Assembly: GCA_023014485.1 (NCBI GenBank)
Contig: JAJOZX010002571.1
Location: forward strand, 441,001-505,000
From: Bathynomus jamesi
Taxonomy: Eukaryota > Arthropoda > Malacostraca > Isopoda > Cirolanidae
DNA length: 64,000 nucleotides
Direction: 5' to 3'
Shown: positions 32,786 through 43,309 of the stretch, piece by piece
How positions within the stretch are numbered: position 1 is the first letter of the stretch
Layout of the letters: each line of letters opens with the position of its first letter
Translations under genes and position numbers: made by a program
The notes under the pieces: model-generated
What the model was told of the DNA's origin: nothing
Seen by the model: only the letters and a program-made list of their open reading frames with translations
Databases searched by the model: none

Positions 32786-34911
32786 CACTAGGCAACAAAG
32801 ATTTTGTTACAGAAGACCAAATAGGTGCTCCTAGCTAATTTCGGTATGCTGATTTCAAATCTATAATTAGATTTTTTCTATCACGTCTAGATTTTGTGTA
32901 AAATGCAAATCACTTTTAGTAAAATTTTCTACCACGTCCAGATTTTGGTTTTAATCGGCTTAATGCCAGTAATATGAAACTTGCTTTTCAAGGTTAAAGC
33001 AATTTTTTTGCCAACTATATACAAATTCGAACAATTTTGATAAATAAAATTTATCCCGAGTTGGCAACACTGAGTCAAGAGCATAGTAACGGGCAACGGC
33101 ACAACGGTCAGTCGCTACGTGACAGTCAAGCAGAACGGTTGTTGAAGCTCTCTGCTGATGAGCAAGTGACAGGTTGTGGTGACTTGTGTGTTTTTATAGC
33201 ATTTGTTTTGTACTACGGTGTGTATTTCTTTTATTTTGCACATCGTAATAATTACTTTCTACGTTTTTTCAGATATTGTATGGTAATTCAAAATGGCATC
33301 AAATAGACGTGCTTGTGTAAATCACCCAGACAACTTCTGCTTTGTCTGTGGACAATATACACCTAAGCCACAACGTAGAAACATAACAACAAAGATTAAA
33401 CTTGCCTACAAGTGTTATTTTGACTGTAAGTTAGGAGACCAGCAGAGGGACTGGGCACCACATATTTGCTGTGCACAGTGCAATGCAATGTTAATAGCTT
33501 GGATGAATGGTAAAAGAAAAGCTATGCCGTTCTCAGTCCCCATGGTTTGGCGTGAGCCGAAAAATCACTTCAATGATTGTTATTTTTGTTTGACAAAGAT
33601 TGCTGGTTTCACAAAGAAAAACAAATCAAAGATCACGTACCCAAACTGCGAATCAGCAATGAAACCAGTACCACATGATGAAACAAATCCACCACCAGTT
33701 CCACCAGCAACGATAACAGACAGCAGTTCATCTGAAGATTCTGCTAGTAATATAGAAACAGGGAAAGATGGCATATATGTTCCAGATGCAAATATTTCCC
33801 CACATTTGTTAAGTCAAGCGGAGTTAAATGACTTAGTGCGCGATTTGGAATTACCAAAAGAAAAGGCAGAGTTGCTTGGTTCAAGACTTCAAGAATTTAA
33901 TCTTCTCCAACCAAACACCAAAGTTTCCCATTTCCGCCATCGCCATTTGCAGTTTTCATCATTTTACTTACAGGAAGAAAACGTTTGTTTCTGCCACGAT
34001 ATCAGTGGTCTGATGCAAGGGATTGGCTGTCGCTATGATCCAAAAGAATGGAGACTGTTCATTGACTCTAGTAAAGCTAGCCTTAAAGCTGTATTACTGC
34101 ACAACGGCAATGAAAAACCTTCAATACCTGTAGCACATGCCACTGGCCTTAATGAGACTTATGAATCGATGAAACTGCTGCTAAGACTCATCAAATATAA
34201 GGACCACACATGGAATATTTGTGGCGACCTTAAAGTTGTATCATTACTTCTTGGGTTACAGTTGGGCTACACAAAGCATATGTGCTTTTTGTGTCTATGG
34301 AAGAGCAGAGATGACAAGAACCACTACAAAAAACATGATTGGCCATCTAGAACTGAACATGTTGTTGGTAAATACAATGTGAAACACCCAGCACTTATTG
34401 ACCCTCAGAAAGTACATCTTCCACCACTTCACATTAAACTTGGCCTTATGAAAAATTTCGTGAAGGGTATGGATCATCAAGGTAGTGGTTTCCAATATTT
34501 AAAGGATAAATTCTAAGGAATATTGACAGATGCTAAGCTAGAAGCTGGAGTTTTCACTGGACCACAGATCCGCAGTGTCATCCACGACTCATCGTTTCCA
34601 TCTAACCTAAATGAGAATGAACTAGGAGCATGGACATCTTTCGTTGAAGTTGTCAAAAATTTTCTTGGAAACCACAAAGCTGAAAACCACCGTAAACTCG
34701 TAGAAAACATGCTTAAATCTTATGAAATAATGGGATGCAGAATGTCTTTGAAAATTCATTTTTTACATTCTCATCTTGACTTCTTCCCGGCCAACCTTGG
34801 GGCTGTAAGTGACGAGCATGGTGAGCGCTTCCACCAACAGATCTCAGTTATGGAAAACAGATACCAAGGTAATTTCAACCCAAATATGATGGGAGATTAT
34901 TGTTGGTTCCT
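32786..34911 (+). mobile_element. TIR element E1 (left arm of a large inverted duplication), 3' truncated
   Basis: It starts with CACTAGGCAACAAAG directly against gypsy RT sequence. It matches, in inverse orientation, the right arm at 35703-37827 over about 2.1 kb with few differences. It carries the terminal region, a leader and the coding region of the zinc-finger protein. It stops inside the last part of the coding region and joins a 254-bp segment (34912-35165) that in E2 belongs to the opposite terminus. Confidence 0.85.
33293..34911 (+). pseudogene. Unassigned multicopy invertebrate protein (transposon-encoded), E1 copy
   Basis: The frame begins MASNRRACVNHPDNFC and encodes an N-terminal Cys-rich segment with several C-x2-C pairs (FCFVCG, ICCAQC, CYFC) in the first 105 residues, an acidic Ser-rich linker, and a conserved body with PPLHIKLGLMKNFVKGMD, GPQIRSVI and EHGERFHQQI. 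I recognise it as a family repeated in many invertebrate genomes with no assigned function. An in-frame TAA (34514-34516) interrupts it where the right arm has Lys, and the last 20 or so residues are replaced. A role as transposase is suggested by the terminal repeats around it but not shown. Confidence 0.75.
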
Positions 34912-35165
34912 CCAGATTTTGTGTAACCGAAAACCCCTATTTTTCATTTTTTTCTCACCCGCTTCTATTACGAAAGCCGTCTAAGCTACTTTTCCGTGCC
35001 ACGTTTTATGTTAAGCATACTTAAATAGTTAGTGAACAGGGATGTCTTTCCTCCTTTATTCTGGCTTAAGACAGACAGCGGAATTCCGCCGGCGGAGTTA
35101 CCACCCCTGCGCCCAACCATCCACCCAAAGCGCGTTAGTATTTTGTTGTTACTACTGAAAGGCAA
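34912..35165 (+). repeat. Direct repeat copy 1 (254 bp), terminus-derived segment
   Basis: CCAGATTTTGTGTAACCG to GAAAGGCAA is repeated at 35376-35628 with one indel. In E2 the segment is the subterminal region between the left inverted repeat and the gene's 3' end. Here it sits isolated between the truncated E1 gene and the palindromic flank. Confidence 0.88.
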
Positions 35166-35191
35166 TGTTTTGTATGATGTTTTGTATGATT

Positions 35192-35263
35192 ATAATCATA
35201 CAAAACATAGTATAAACAAAGTATTAGTACAGGAAAATACATAGTTATATCAATTATATATAA
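35192..35263 (+). repeat. Palindromic target, left half
   Basis: About 72 bp ending TTATATATAA is the inverted complement of 37828-37900 with roughly 90% identity. The two halves form one AT-rich palindromic sequence (probably a MITE) that E2 split at its centre. Confidence 0.75.
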
Positions 35264-35375
35264 CACTAGGCAACAAATTTCAACTTTTTTTTTTGTTACA
35301 GACACGTGAACTACTGATTCCTACTAAAGCGCTGATGCTGATTTCAGATCTGATATCAAAATTTCTCTATCACGT

Positions 35376-35628
35376 CCAGATTTTGTGTAACCGAAAACCC
35401 CTATTTTTCATTTTTTTCTCACCCGCTTCTATTACGAAAGCCGTCTAAGCTACTTTTCCGTGCCACGTTTTATGTTAAGCATACTTAAATAGTTAGTGAA
35501 CAGGGATGTCTTTCCTCCTTTATTCTGGCTTAAGACAGACAGCGGAATTCCGCCGGCGGAGTTACCACCCCTGCGCCAACCATCCACCCAAAGCGCGTTA
35601 GTATTTTGTTGTTACTACTGAAAGGCAA
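35376..35628 (+). repeat. Direct repeat copy 2 (253 bp), E2 subterminal region
   Basis: The second copy of 34912-35165. It lies in place between E2's left inverted repeat and the 3' end of its gene and contains the GC-rich palindromic block GGAATTCCGCCGGCGG. Confidence 0.88.
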
Positions 35629-35638
35629 ATTCCTGTTC

Positions 35639-37319
35639 TTAAGTGAAACTTTGGTGTGTCCTCTTCCTTTGTCGCTTGTAGGATGACGAGCTCTCCTTCT
35701 GCAGGAACCAACAATAATCTCCCATCATATTTGGGTTGAAATTACCTTGGTATCTGTTTTCCATAACTGAGATCTGTTGGTGGAAGCGCTCACCATGCTC
35801 GTCACTTACAGCCCCAAGGTTGGCCGGGAAGAAGTCAAGATGAGAATGTAAAAATGAATTTTCAAAGACATTCTGCATCCCATTATTTCATAAGATTTAA
35901 GCATGTTTTCTACGAGTTTACGGTGGTTTTCAGCTTTGTGGTTTCCAAGAAAATTTTTGACAACTTCAACGAAAGATGTCCATGCTCCTAGTTCATTCTC
36001 ATTTAGGTTAGATGGAAACGATGAGTCGTGGATGACACTGCGGATCTGTGGTCCAGTGAAAACTCCAGCTTCTAGCTTAGCATCTGTCAATATTCCTTTG
36101 AATTTATCCTTTAAATATTGGAAACCACTACCTTGATGATCCATACCCTTCACGAAATTTTTCATAAGGCCAAGTTTAATGTGAAGTGGTGGAAGATGTA
36201 CTTTCTGAGGGTCAATAAGTGCTGGGTGTTTCACATTGTATTTACCAACAACATGTTCAGTTCTAGATGGCCAATCATGTTTTTTGTAGTGGTTCTTGTC
36301 ATCTCTGCTGTTCCATAGACACAAAAAGCACATATACTTTGTGTAGCCCAACTGTAACCCAAGAAGTAATGATACAACTTTAAGGTCGCCACAAATATTC
36401 CATGTGTGGTCCTTATATTTGATGAGTCTTAGCAGCAGTTTCATCGATTCATAAGTCTCATTAAGGCCAGTGGCATGTGCTACAGGTATTGAAGGTTTTT
36501 CATTGCCGTTGTGCAGTAATACAGTTTTAAGGCTAGCTTTACTAGAGTCAATGAACAGTCTCCATTCTTTTGGATCATAGCGACAGCCAATCCCTTGCAT
36601 CAGACCACTGATATCGTGGCAGAAACAAACGTTTTCTTCCTGTAAGTAAAATGATGAAAACTGCAAATGGCGATGGCGGAAATGGGAAACTTTGGTGTTT
36701 GGTTGGAGAAGATTAAATTCTTGAAGTCTTGAACCAAGCAACTCTGCCTTTTCTTTTGGTAATTCCAAATCGCGCACTAAGTCATTTAACTCCGCTTGAC
36801 TTAACAAATGTGGGGAAATATTTGCATCTGGAACATATATGCCATCTTTCCCTGTTTCTATATCACTAGCAGAATCTTCAGATGAACTGCTGTCTGTTAT
36901 CGTTGCTGGTGGAACTGGTGGTGGATTTGTTTCATCATGTGTACTGGTTTCATTGCTGATTCGCAGTTTGGGTACGTGATCTTTGATTTGTTTTTCTTTG
37001 TGAAACCAGCAATCTTTGTCAAACAAAAATAACAATCATTGAAGTGATTTTTCGGCTCACGCCAAACCATAAGGACTGAGAACGGCATAGCTTTTCTTTT
37101 ACCATTCATCCAAGCTATTAACATTGCATTGCACTGTGCACAGCAAATATGTGGTGCCCAGTCCCTCTGTTGGTCTCCTAACTTACAGTCAAAATAACAC
37201 TTGTAGGCAAGTTTAATCTTTGTTGTTATGTTTCTACGTTGTGGCTTAGGTATATATTGTCCACAGACAAAGCAGAAGTTGTCTGGGTGATTTACACAAG
37301 CACGTCTATTTGATGCCAT
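35639..37319 (-). pseudogene. Unassigned multicopy invertebrate protein, E2 copy, two frameshifts
   Basis: The same protein as at 33293, starting MASNRRACVNHPDNFC at 37319. A base missing near 36940 (CC to C) shifts the frame after NCESAMKPV. A base missing in a T run near 35855 shifts it before the C-terminal block, which is open at 35639-35878 and ends KRQRKRTHQSFT. Uninterrupted, the protein would be about 560 residues. The lesions differ from those in E1, so both arms decayed independently after duplication. Confidence 0.77.
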
Positions 37320-37827
37320 TTTGAATTACCATACAATATCTGGAAAAACGTAGAAAGTAATTATTACGATGTGCAAAATAAAAAGAAATACACACCGTAG
37401 TACAAAACAAATGCTATAAAAACACACAAGTCACTACAACCTGTCACTTGCTCATAGCAGAGAGCTTCAACAACCGTTCTGCTTGACTGTCACGTAGCGA
37501 CTGACCGTTGGGCCGTTGCCCGTTACTATGCTCTTGACTCAGTGTTGCCAACTCGGGATAAATTTTATTTATCAAAATTGTTCGAATTTGTATATAGTTG
37601 GCAAAAAAAATTGCTTTAACCTTGAAAAGCAAGTTTCATATTACTGGCATTAAGCCGATTAAAACCAAAATCTGGACGTGGTAGAAAATTTTACTAAAAG
37701 TGATTTGCATTTTACACAAAATCTAGACGTGATAGAAAAAATCTAATTATAGATTTGAAATCAGCATACCGAAATTAGCTAGGAGCACCTATTTGGTCTT
37801 CTGTAACAAAATCTTTGTTGCCTAGTG

Positions 37828-37900
37828 TTATATATAATTAATATAACTATATATTTTCCTGTACTAATATTTTGTTAATACTATGCTTTGTATGATTATA
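37828..37900 (-). repeat. Palindromic target, right half
   Basis: Inverted complement of 35192-35263, starting TTATATATAA at the E2 end and extending to TTGTATGATTATA. A mariner element begins 33 bp further on. Confidence 0.75.
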
Positions 37901-38204
37901 TATTTTCCGTTCTCTTATTTGACCATATATATACAGGGTCCGCAAAAAAAAAGGAGCATGACGAAAATTGCTCTCACGCCCGCATTTTTTGCAGGACCCT
38001 TAAATGTTATATATCTAGCTAAATATAAAAGAGCCAGAGTTGTATAAAACAAATTTCATCAAAATCGGTCATAAAGTAAAGATTTTATGGCCACAAACGT
38101 GCAATGACTAAAAAAATGAATTTCCGCGTAAAAATTTAATGTTTTTCTCATTTTAAATTATTTTTTCAGATGCCTAAATAATTTTAATCAATAAAAATGA
38201 TAAT

Positions 38205-39272
38205 ATGCCCTTTTCTAAAGAAGATAAAATATTAATAAAACATTATAGACTTGATAAAAATTATGGCGCAATAAAATTATTACAAGAGTTTCCGAATAAA
38301 CCATGGTCGAAAGGAGGTTTGGACAAGCTGTTAAGAAAAATCGACGAAACTGAAAGTACTGAAAGGAAACAAGGAAGCGGGAGGCCAAGATCAGTTCGAA
38401 CCGAAGAAAACATCAGAGATGTGGAACTAAGAATTTGTAGTCAAGAAGGCAGACCAGGGACACACGTGACACCGTCAAGAATTGCTAATGAGTTGAGCAT
38501 ATCCGAAAGTAGCGTCAGAAACATTATTAAAAACGACCTTGAACTAAAACCTTATAAACGGATACACGGGCAGAAATTAACTGAAATTAACGAACAGAAA
38601 AGAGTTGTTTGTTCTGAAAGCATGTTAAGAAATATCACTCCCGAAAAAGTAGACCTCGGCTTTTTTACTGACGAAAAGAAGTTTACGGTAGAACCACCGC
38701 GAAATTCCCAAAATGACAGAGTGTATTCAAGAGTTAATCGTAAAAATGAAATACCAGATGATAGACTTTATGCTACCCGTAATCATTTTTCTGCCAGCGT
38801 AATGGTATGGGTCGGTGTGTCTAAACTAGGCAAGACATCTGTTTTTTTCGTAGAGCCAAACATCAAAGTAGACGCCCGCTATTACACTGAAACTTTGTTG
38901 GAACAAATGCTGCCCGAAATGAGACGATAGGCGAATAATGGTTACTTCTTATTCCAACAGGATGGCGCTCGGGCGCATACCGCTAAGTCAACTATTGAAT
39001 TTTTAGAAAATAATGTTCCTGAATTGCTTTACCCAAAAGATTGGCCTCCTAATAGTCCAGATTTGAATCCCGTAGACTACGGAATATGGGAAATGTTGGC
39101 TGAGAAAGTGTACAAGCATAAGATCCGAAATGTCGAACATTTGAAAGAAGTTATCGTACAAAAATGGGAAGAAATTACCCAAGATCAAGTAGATAAAGCT
39201 ATAGATCAATTTAGGCCCCGATTACGAAGGGTTGTAGAGGTTTCTGGCAAACATATCGAACAATTTTTTTAG
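38205..39272 (+). pseudogene. Mariner DD37D transposase with one in-frame stop
   Basis: The frame starts at ATG 38205 (MPFSKEDKILIKHYRL) and would be about 355 residues. N-terminal helix-turn-helix regions (GRPRSVRTEENI and ISESSVRNII) precede the catalytic triad: Asp in FFTDEKKF, Asp in FQQDGARAH and Asp in NPVDYGIW. Thirty-seven residues separate the last two, so the signature is DD37D (maT-like). A TAG at 38928-38930 (after LPEMRR) is the only interruption; both sides are in the same frame. One point change inactivated an otherwise complete gene. Confidence 0.92.
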
Positions 39273-39671
39273 TCTTATAATTTCGTTTTCTTTGGAAATT
39301 GTAAAATTATATGACATGTTGTAGTAAAACTTTTATATTTTTTTTAATTTTTGACGTATTGACATGAAATTTAGTACTAACTTAGTTTATTTGTTGCTTA
39401 TTTGCCTAAAATAAATTATTTGTCATTATGTGTAAAAATAAATGTACAGTAAACATTTCTGGCAAACATATCGAACAATTTTTTTAGTCTTATAATTTCG
39501 TTTTCTTTGGAAATTGTAAAATTATATGACATGTTGTAGTAAAACTTTTATATTTTCTTTAATTTTTGACGTATTGACATGAAATTTGGTACTAACTTAG
39601 TTTATTTGTTGCTTATTTGCCTAAAATAAGTTATTTGTCATTATGTGTAAAAATAAATGTACAGTAAACAT
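39241..39671 (+). repeat. 215-bp tandem duplication at the mariner 3' end
   Basis: The segment from TTTCTGGCAAACATATCG, which encodes the last transposase residues and the 3' region, is repeated once at 39456 with an offset of 215 bases and very few differences. Confidence 0.9.
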
Positions 39672-39844
39672 TTTCGTCATGCTCCTTTTTTTTTGCGGAC
39701 CCTGTATATGTCCCATTGTATATCCATTAATTCAGCTAAAATAAACAGAACGTTGTATTGGTGTTTTATTTATTCCTTGAACACGATTATATAACTTGTT
39801 TGGTTTCTAAAGCGGTTTTCTGAATATTTAATTAATTGTTATTT

Positions 39845-40146
39845 GTCAAATCGGTCTTCTAAACCAACTAGAATATATGGAATAATTTAATAAATAAGTA
39901 GCGAAGCTGTTAGCTCAACTTTCTAAGCCGGATGACAGAAGAATATAAGGAATAATTAAATAAGTAATGCTATCTGGCAACTCAGCCTTCTAAGCCCACT
40001 GGCTGATTAATATATGGAATAAATTAAATGCATAGCGCAATCTGGCAACTCAGCCTTCTAAGGCAACTGGCTGATTAATATATGGAATAATTTAAAAAAT
40101 AACGAATCTGGCAACTCAGCCTTCTAAGCCAACTGGCTGATTATGG
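39845..40146 (+). repeat. Degenerate tandem repeat, about five units of 66-69 bp
   Basis: Units start TTCTAAGCCAACTGGCTGAT, continue ATATATGGAATAATT and end TCTGGCAACTCAGCC. The first two are more diverged. No coding potential is seen. The preceding stretch 39707-39844 holds an AATAAA-like signal and nothing else I recognise. Confidence 0.85.
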
Positions 40147-40212
40147 TCCTATAAGAGAGCAGCGGGGCGGCTGAAGACATCATATGCGTCTGACGCTGTC
40201 GGATGAACACCT

Positions 40213-40216
<4 letters not shown>

Positions 40217-40267
<51 letters not shown>
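40217..40267 (+). repeat. (TC)n microsatellite
   Basis: About 25 TC dinucleotides, followed by a short inverted G/C-rich block around CCCCTTTGGGGG (about 40280-40320). Confidence 0.97.
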
Positions 40268-40269
<2 letters not shown>

Positions 40270-40373
40270 GGTTAGGTATGCCCCTTTGGGGGATGAAGCC
40301 GTCCCAGCTTCTCCCCCAAAGAGGTCTTGCAATAAATGGGGGTGGGAATCACACATCCTTATTAGTCCATGAG

Positions 40374-40643
40374 CAGGGCCGTAACTAGGGTTTAGAAATT
40401 AGTGAGGTCCAGATTTTTTCGAGCGCGGCGGGACGAGCAAAATTCAGACCAAAATGACATCTACAAACACAACCCAAGCTATACACTAAACACAAAACAC
40501 AAAACGCTCGACGCTCCCTCTTTTCAAAAGAAAAGCGGTAATATGCGTTTCATACACGGAGAACGGTTCAGTCTCTTTTTTTTTTTTAGGAAATAAATAC
40601 CGAGGTCCGGACCTCGGTGACCTCATAGGTAGTTACGGCCATG
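40374..40643. mobile_element. hAT-type non-autonomous element 1 (270 bp)
   Basis: An exact 8-bp target duplication TCCATGAG flanks it (40366-40373 and 40644-40651). Its ends are imperfect inverted repeats, CAGGGCCGTAACTAGGG on the left and CATGGCCGTAACTACC on the right read inward. No coding capacity. Confidence 0.9.
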
Positions 40644-40688
40644 TCCATGAGCCAGATCAGATATCGGTACCATCTGGAGCGGCAAAAC

Positions 40689-41029
40689 CAGGGCCGGGGA
40701 AAATGAATATTTTCGGGCCGGTGTCACTAGAAAAACACAATTCTTTACCTGATACATCATACATGAGTGATATGATCAGCTGACTGTGATTGATCAACAG
40801 AAAACGAAACAAAAACAAAGATGTAATTACAGAAAATGTATACTTTGTTCACATAAATGGGATACTAAACTAGGTTTTGTAGAAGCGGAATCTAGAATTT
40901 TTTTTTCTTCCTCACGGTCGACCAATTATTTCAACGGTAGATTATAACGTTTACATAGTTTCTTGGGGTCGGTCAGCATCTGGGGCCAGGGGCAAATGCC
41001 CCCTTTGCCCCTATTATAATCCGCTACTG
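40689..41029. mobile_element. hAT-type non-autonomous element 2 (341 bp)
   Basis: An exact 8-bp duplication GGCAAAAC flanks it (40681-40688 and 41030-41037). The ends start CAGGGCCGGGG and, read inward from the right, CAGTAGCGGATTATAA: the CAG-x5-6-CGG start pattern of many hAT elements. It lies only 37 bp from element 1. Confidence 0.88.
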
Positions 41030-41306
41030 GGCAAAACCTTAGTGGTACTAAGGTGTTTATAGGGTCAATATAAGAACATTAATGTATGATAACCTTTCTG
41101 CATTGGCAGCTTAGTCATATATATCACATGTATATCGTTATATCTACATGATAAATGAACTAAATTCTTATATTTATATCTTTAATCAAGATGATTTCTA
41201 TTTGAATCATTAATAGTTGTTTACTGTTGATTTTGATTTTGCTGACATTGATTTGTTTTTACGTTGCAGGTTTATAGACTGAGTGTGGTGACGTCCCTGA
41301 AGTGCT

Positions 41307-41731
41307 ATGGATCCTGGAAGTGATGGTGAAGGCAGCGCTTTGCCAAAGAAGCGGGCAGGCACAGACTGTCTCATCCACTGTTCTAATGACGACTCGAGCT
41401 CTTTGGTGTCACCCATAGACCTGAACTCATGGAAAACTTTGTTGAGGGCCGCAGAGATCAGACAGCACGTCCCAGTTCTGAACTTGGCCAAAGACCTCCC
41501 AGAAAGGAAATCCCGCCAATAAAGTACCATCGCAAGTGCCGTAGCATTTTTACAATGAAGAAACTTCTTAACAATCTCGTTTCTAAAGATACCACAGAAG
41601 AAAGTGCAACAGACAGTTCTAGAAGGCTATCCAGAGATGCACTTAGCACTTCAAGAGTGTATGATAAAATATGCATTTTCTGCAACAAATCAAACAAGTA
41701 CCTGAAAGGACAAAACACGAGGGAGACTCGT
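41307..41731 (+). pseudogene. PIN/FEN-like multicopy gene, 5' part before BEL-D
   Basis: The frame starts MDPGSDGEGSALPKKRAGTD and reads to about 41505, where a frameshift moves the sequence into the frame at 41429 (YHRKCRSIFTMKKLL ... KICIFCNKSNKYLKGQ). It belongs to the 52571-56759 gene: BEL-D duplicated CTCGT (41727-41731) here. The conserved CIFCN and YHRKC Cys/His residues suggest a metal-binding N-terminus. A pyrimidine-rich tract ending GCAG lies at about 41255-41270, so a 5' untranslated exon border is possible. Confidence 0.75.
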
Positions 41732-42333
41732 TGTTAGAAAATCTAGAAGAGGAAGAACCATTGTTGTCCCAAGGCGATATGATGACTAAGCTGATTGATG
41801 CAGCATTGCTTGTATATATTAAGTTAAGGTGTATATATATCCATCTCATAATTGTAAGGTTAGTGAAAAATTCACTTAATAAGAGCTAGCATTTTTGGGC
41901 TCTTGTGGCATCAGTGTTTGGGACGCTGGTGGCATCATTTTGGGGCGCTGCGCGTCTTTTCTACTCGTTTGTGGGATGTCGTACGTACAGGGTGTGGTCT
42001 TGTAGAGAGCTCTCTTGCAATTCAGTTTGGTTGTTTAGATACAAGATTGTTGCACCGTGCAATAGTCCAGGTTGCGTTGTTGTTGCAAGGTTGAGAAAGA
42101 AGACCATAAATAGTACCCTTTTTCTTTACATTAAAATTCATGTAACTAAGGTCTAAGGTAGGCCCGCATCGAGTCAGCAACCCTGAGGTTACCCTGAGGT
42201 AGGACCTAATAGGATCTCAAATCCGTAAGTTTTAATTTAGCTTAACTTGGGCTTCAGATAGAACTGGCCCTTTAGAATTTGGCCGTTCACGGCTCAGCTG
42301 GGATTTTGAACCCGACAAATAAATAAAATAACA
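41732..42333 (+). repeat. BEL-D 5' LTR (602 bp)
   Basis: It starts TGTTAGAAAATC and ends AATAACA, followed directly by the primer site. Differences from the 3' LTR that I could find: near 42115, 42212 and 42313. Confidence 0.95.
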
Positions 42334-42351
42334 TGGTCCTTCAGAACCGGA
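42334..42351 (+). promoter_or_regulatory. BEL-D primer binding site
   Basis: TGGTCCTTCAGAACCGGA follows the 5' LTR without a gap, as in BEL-B and BEL-C. Confidence 0.8.
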
Positions 42352-42440
42352 TTCTACCCAAGACTGAGTCAGTGACTATTTTCCGGCAAAGTTCTGATTG
42401 TGCAAATTGTAGCCCAAGTTAGGCCTAGACGGGTTGAGTA

Positions 42441-43112
42441 TTATTGAATTAAGGTCCCAGGGTAAAAAGTTTGGTCGCCCAATTGCGAAACTTGGCCAGT
42501 CGTCTGTCGTTGTTTTGGCCTACATTTTACCGGTTTGGTTAATTTTGGGTTATTATTGAATTAAGGTCCCAGGGTAGAAAGTTTGGTCGCCCAATTGCTA
42601 AACTTGGCCAGTCGTCTGTCGTCGTTTTGGCCTACATTTTACCGGTTTGGTTAATTTTGGGTTATTATTGAATTAAGGTCCCAGGGTAGAAAGTTTGGTT
42701 GCCCAATTGCGAAACTTGGCCAGTCGTCTGTCGTTGTTTTGGCCTACATTTTACCGGTTTGGTTAATTTTGGGTTATTATTGAATTAAGGTCCGAGGGTA
42801 GAAAGTTTGGTTGCCCAATTGCGAAACTTGGCCAGTCGTCTGTCGTTGTTTTGGCCTACATTTTACCGGTTTGGTTAATTTTGGGTTATTATTGAATTAA
42901 GGTCCCAGGGTAGAAAGTTTGGTCGCCCAATTGCTAAACTTGGCCAGTCGTCTGTCGTCGTTTTGGCCTACATTTTACCGGTTTGGTTAATTTTGGGTTA
43001 TTATTGAATTAAAGTCCCAGGGTAGAAAGTTTGGTTGCCCAATTGCGAAACTTGGCCACTTGTCTGTCGTTGTTTTTGGCCTACATTTACCAGTTTGGTT
43101 AATTTGGTTTAT
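42441..43112 (+). repeat. BEL-D leader minisatellite, six copies of exactly 112 bp
   Basis: Units start at 42441, 42553, 42665, 42777, 42889 and 43001 (TTATTGAATTAAGGTCCC), each 112 bp from the next. They lie between primer site and gag in the untranslated leader. Base differences alternate between units (for example CGTCGTTTT against CGTTGTTTT), which suggests expansion of multi-unit blocks. Confidence 0.95.
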
Positions 43113-43309
43113 TATTCGTAGGCGAAGGTTGCAGACCAGTGCGCCAGTTACTTGGGTGGAAAATTTGATATTCCATACTGGTGTTGGTTAGTACCCCACC
43201 TAGCAATTCAGTTTAGTTGAAAGTAAAATTTGCGTTTGATCAGTTTGGTTAAGTATTTCTGCCAATTCAGCTCATTTGGTATTGAGCCCAATTGTTGTTT
43301 GCATTGAAG

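Larger units (their letters stand above)
35264..37827 (-). mobile_element. TIR element E2, full length (2564 bp), gene on minus strand
   Basis: Both ends read CACTAGGCAACAAA inward. The inverted ends remain similar over about 120 bp, sharing TTTTGTTACAGA, TGCTGATTTCA, CTATCACGTC and AGATTTTGTGTAA blocks. TTATATATAA stands on both sides, but as this is itself a palindrome at the centre of a larger palindrome, it may or may not be a target duplication. The element encodes the same protein as E1. I cannot assign it to a superfamily: the CACTA start alone is not enough without a matching 2-3-bp duplication. Confidence 0.75.
37934..39704 (+). mobile_element. DD37D-type mariner (Tc1/mariner superfamily), 1771 bp
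   Basis: It is flanked by TA (37932-37933 and 39705-39706) and bounded by inverted repeats of about 35 bp that start CAGGGTCCGC, continue through an A run and AGGAGCATGACGAAAA. It contains one transposase gene with a single stop and a tandemly duplicated 3' region. Confidence 0.93.

Noticed and set aside
33037..33306. 89-codon frame upstream of the E1 gene
   Set aside because: The E2 copy breaks it and it overlaps the start of the recognised gene; probably untranslated leader.
35264..37827. Assignment of E2 to the CACTA/EnSpm superfamily
   Set aside because: Only the terminal CACTA fits; no 2-3-bp direct duplication is present and the protein is not a recognisable EnSpm transposase.
41282..41306. 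Host promoter and first exon of the PIN-like gene
   Set aside because: A GCAG acceptor-like site is visible but nothing upstream could be supported as exon or promoter; hAT-type elements occupy the region.
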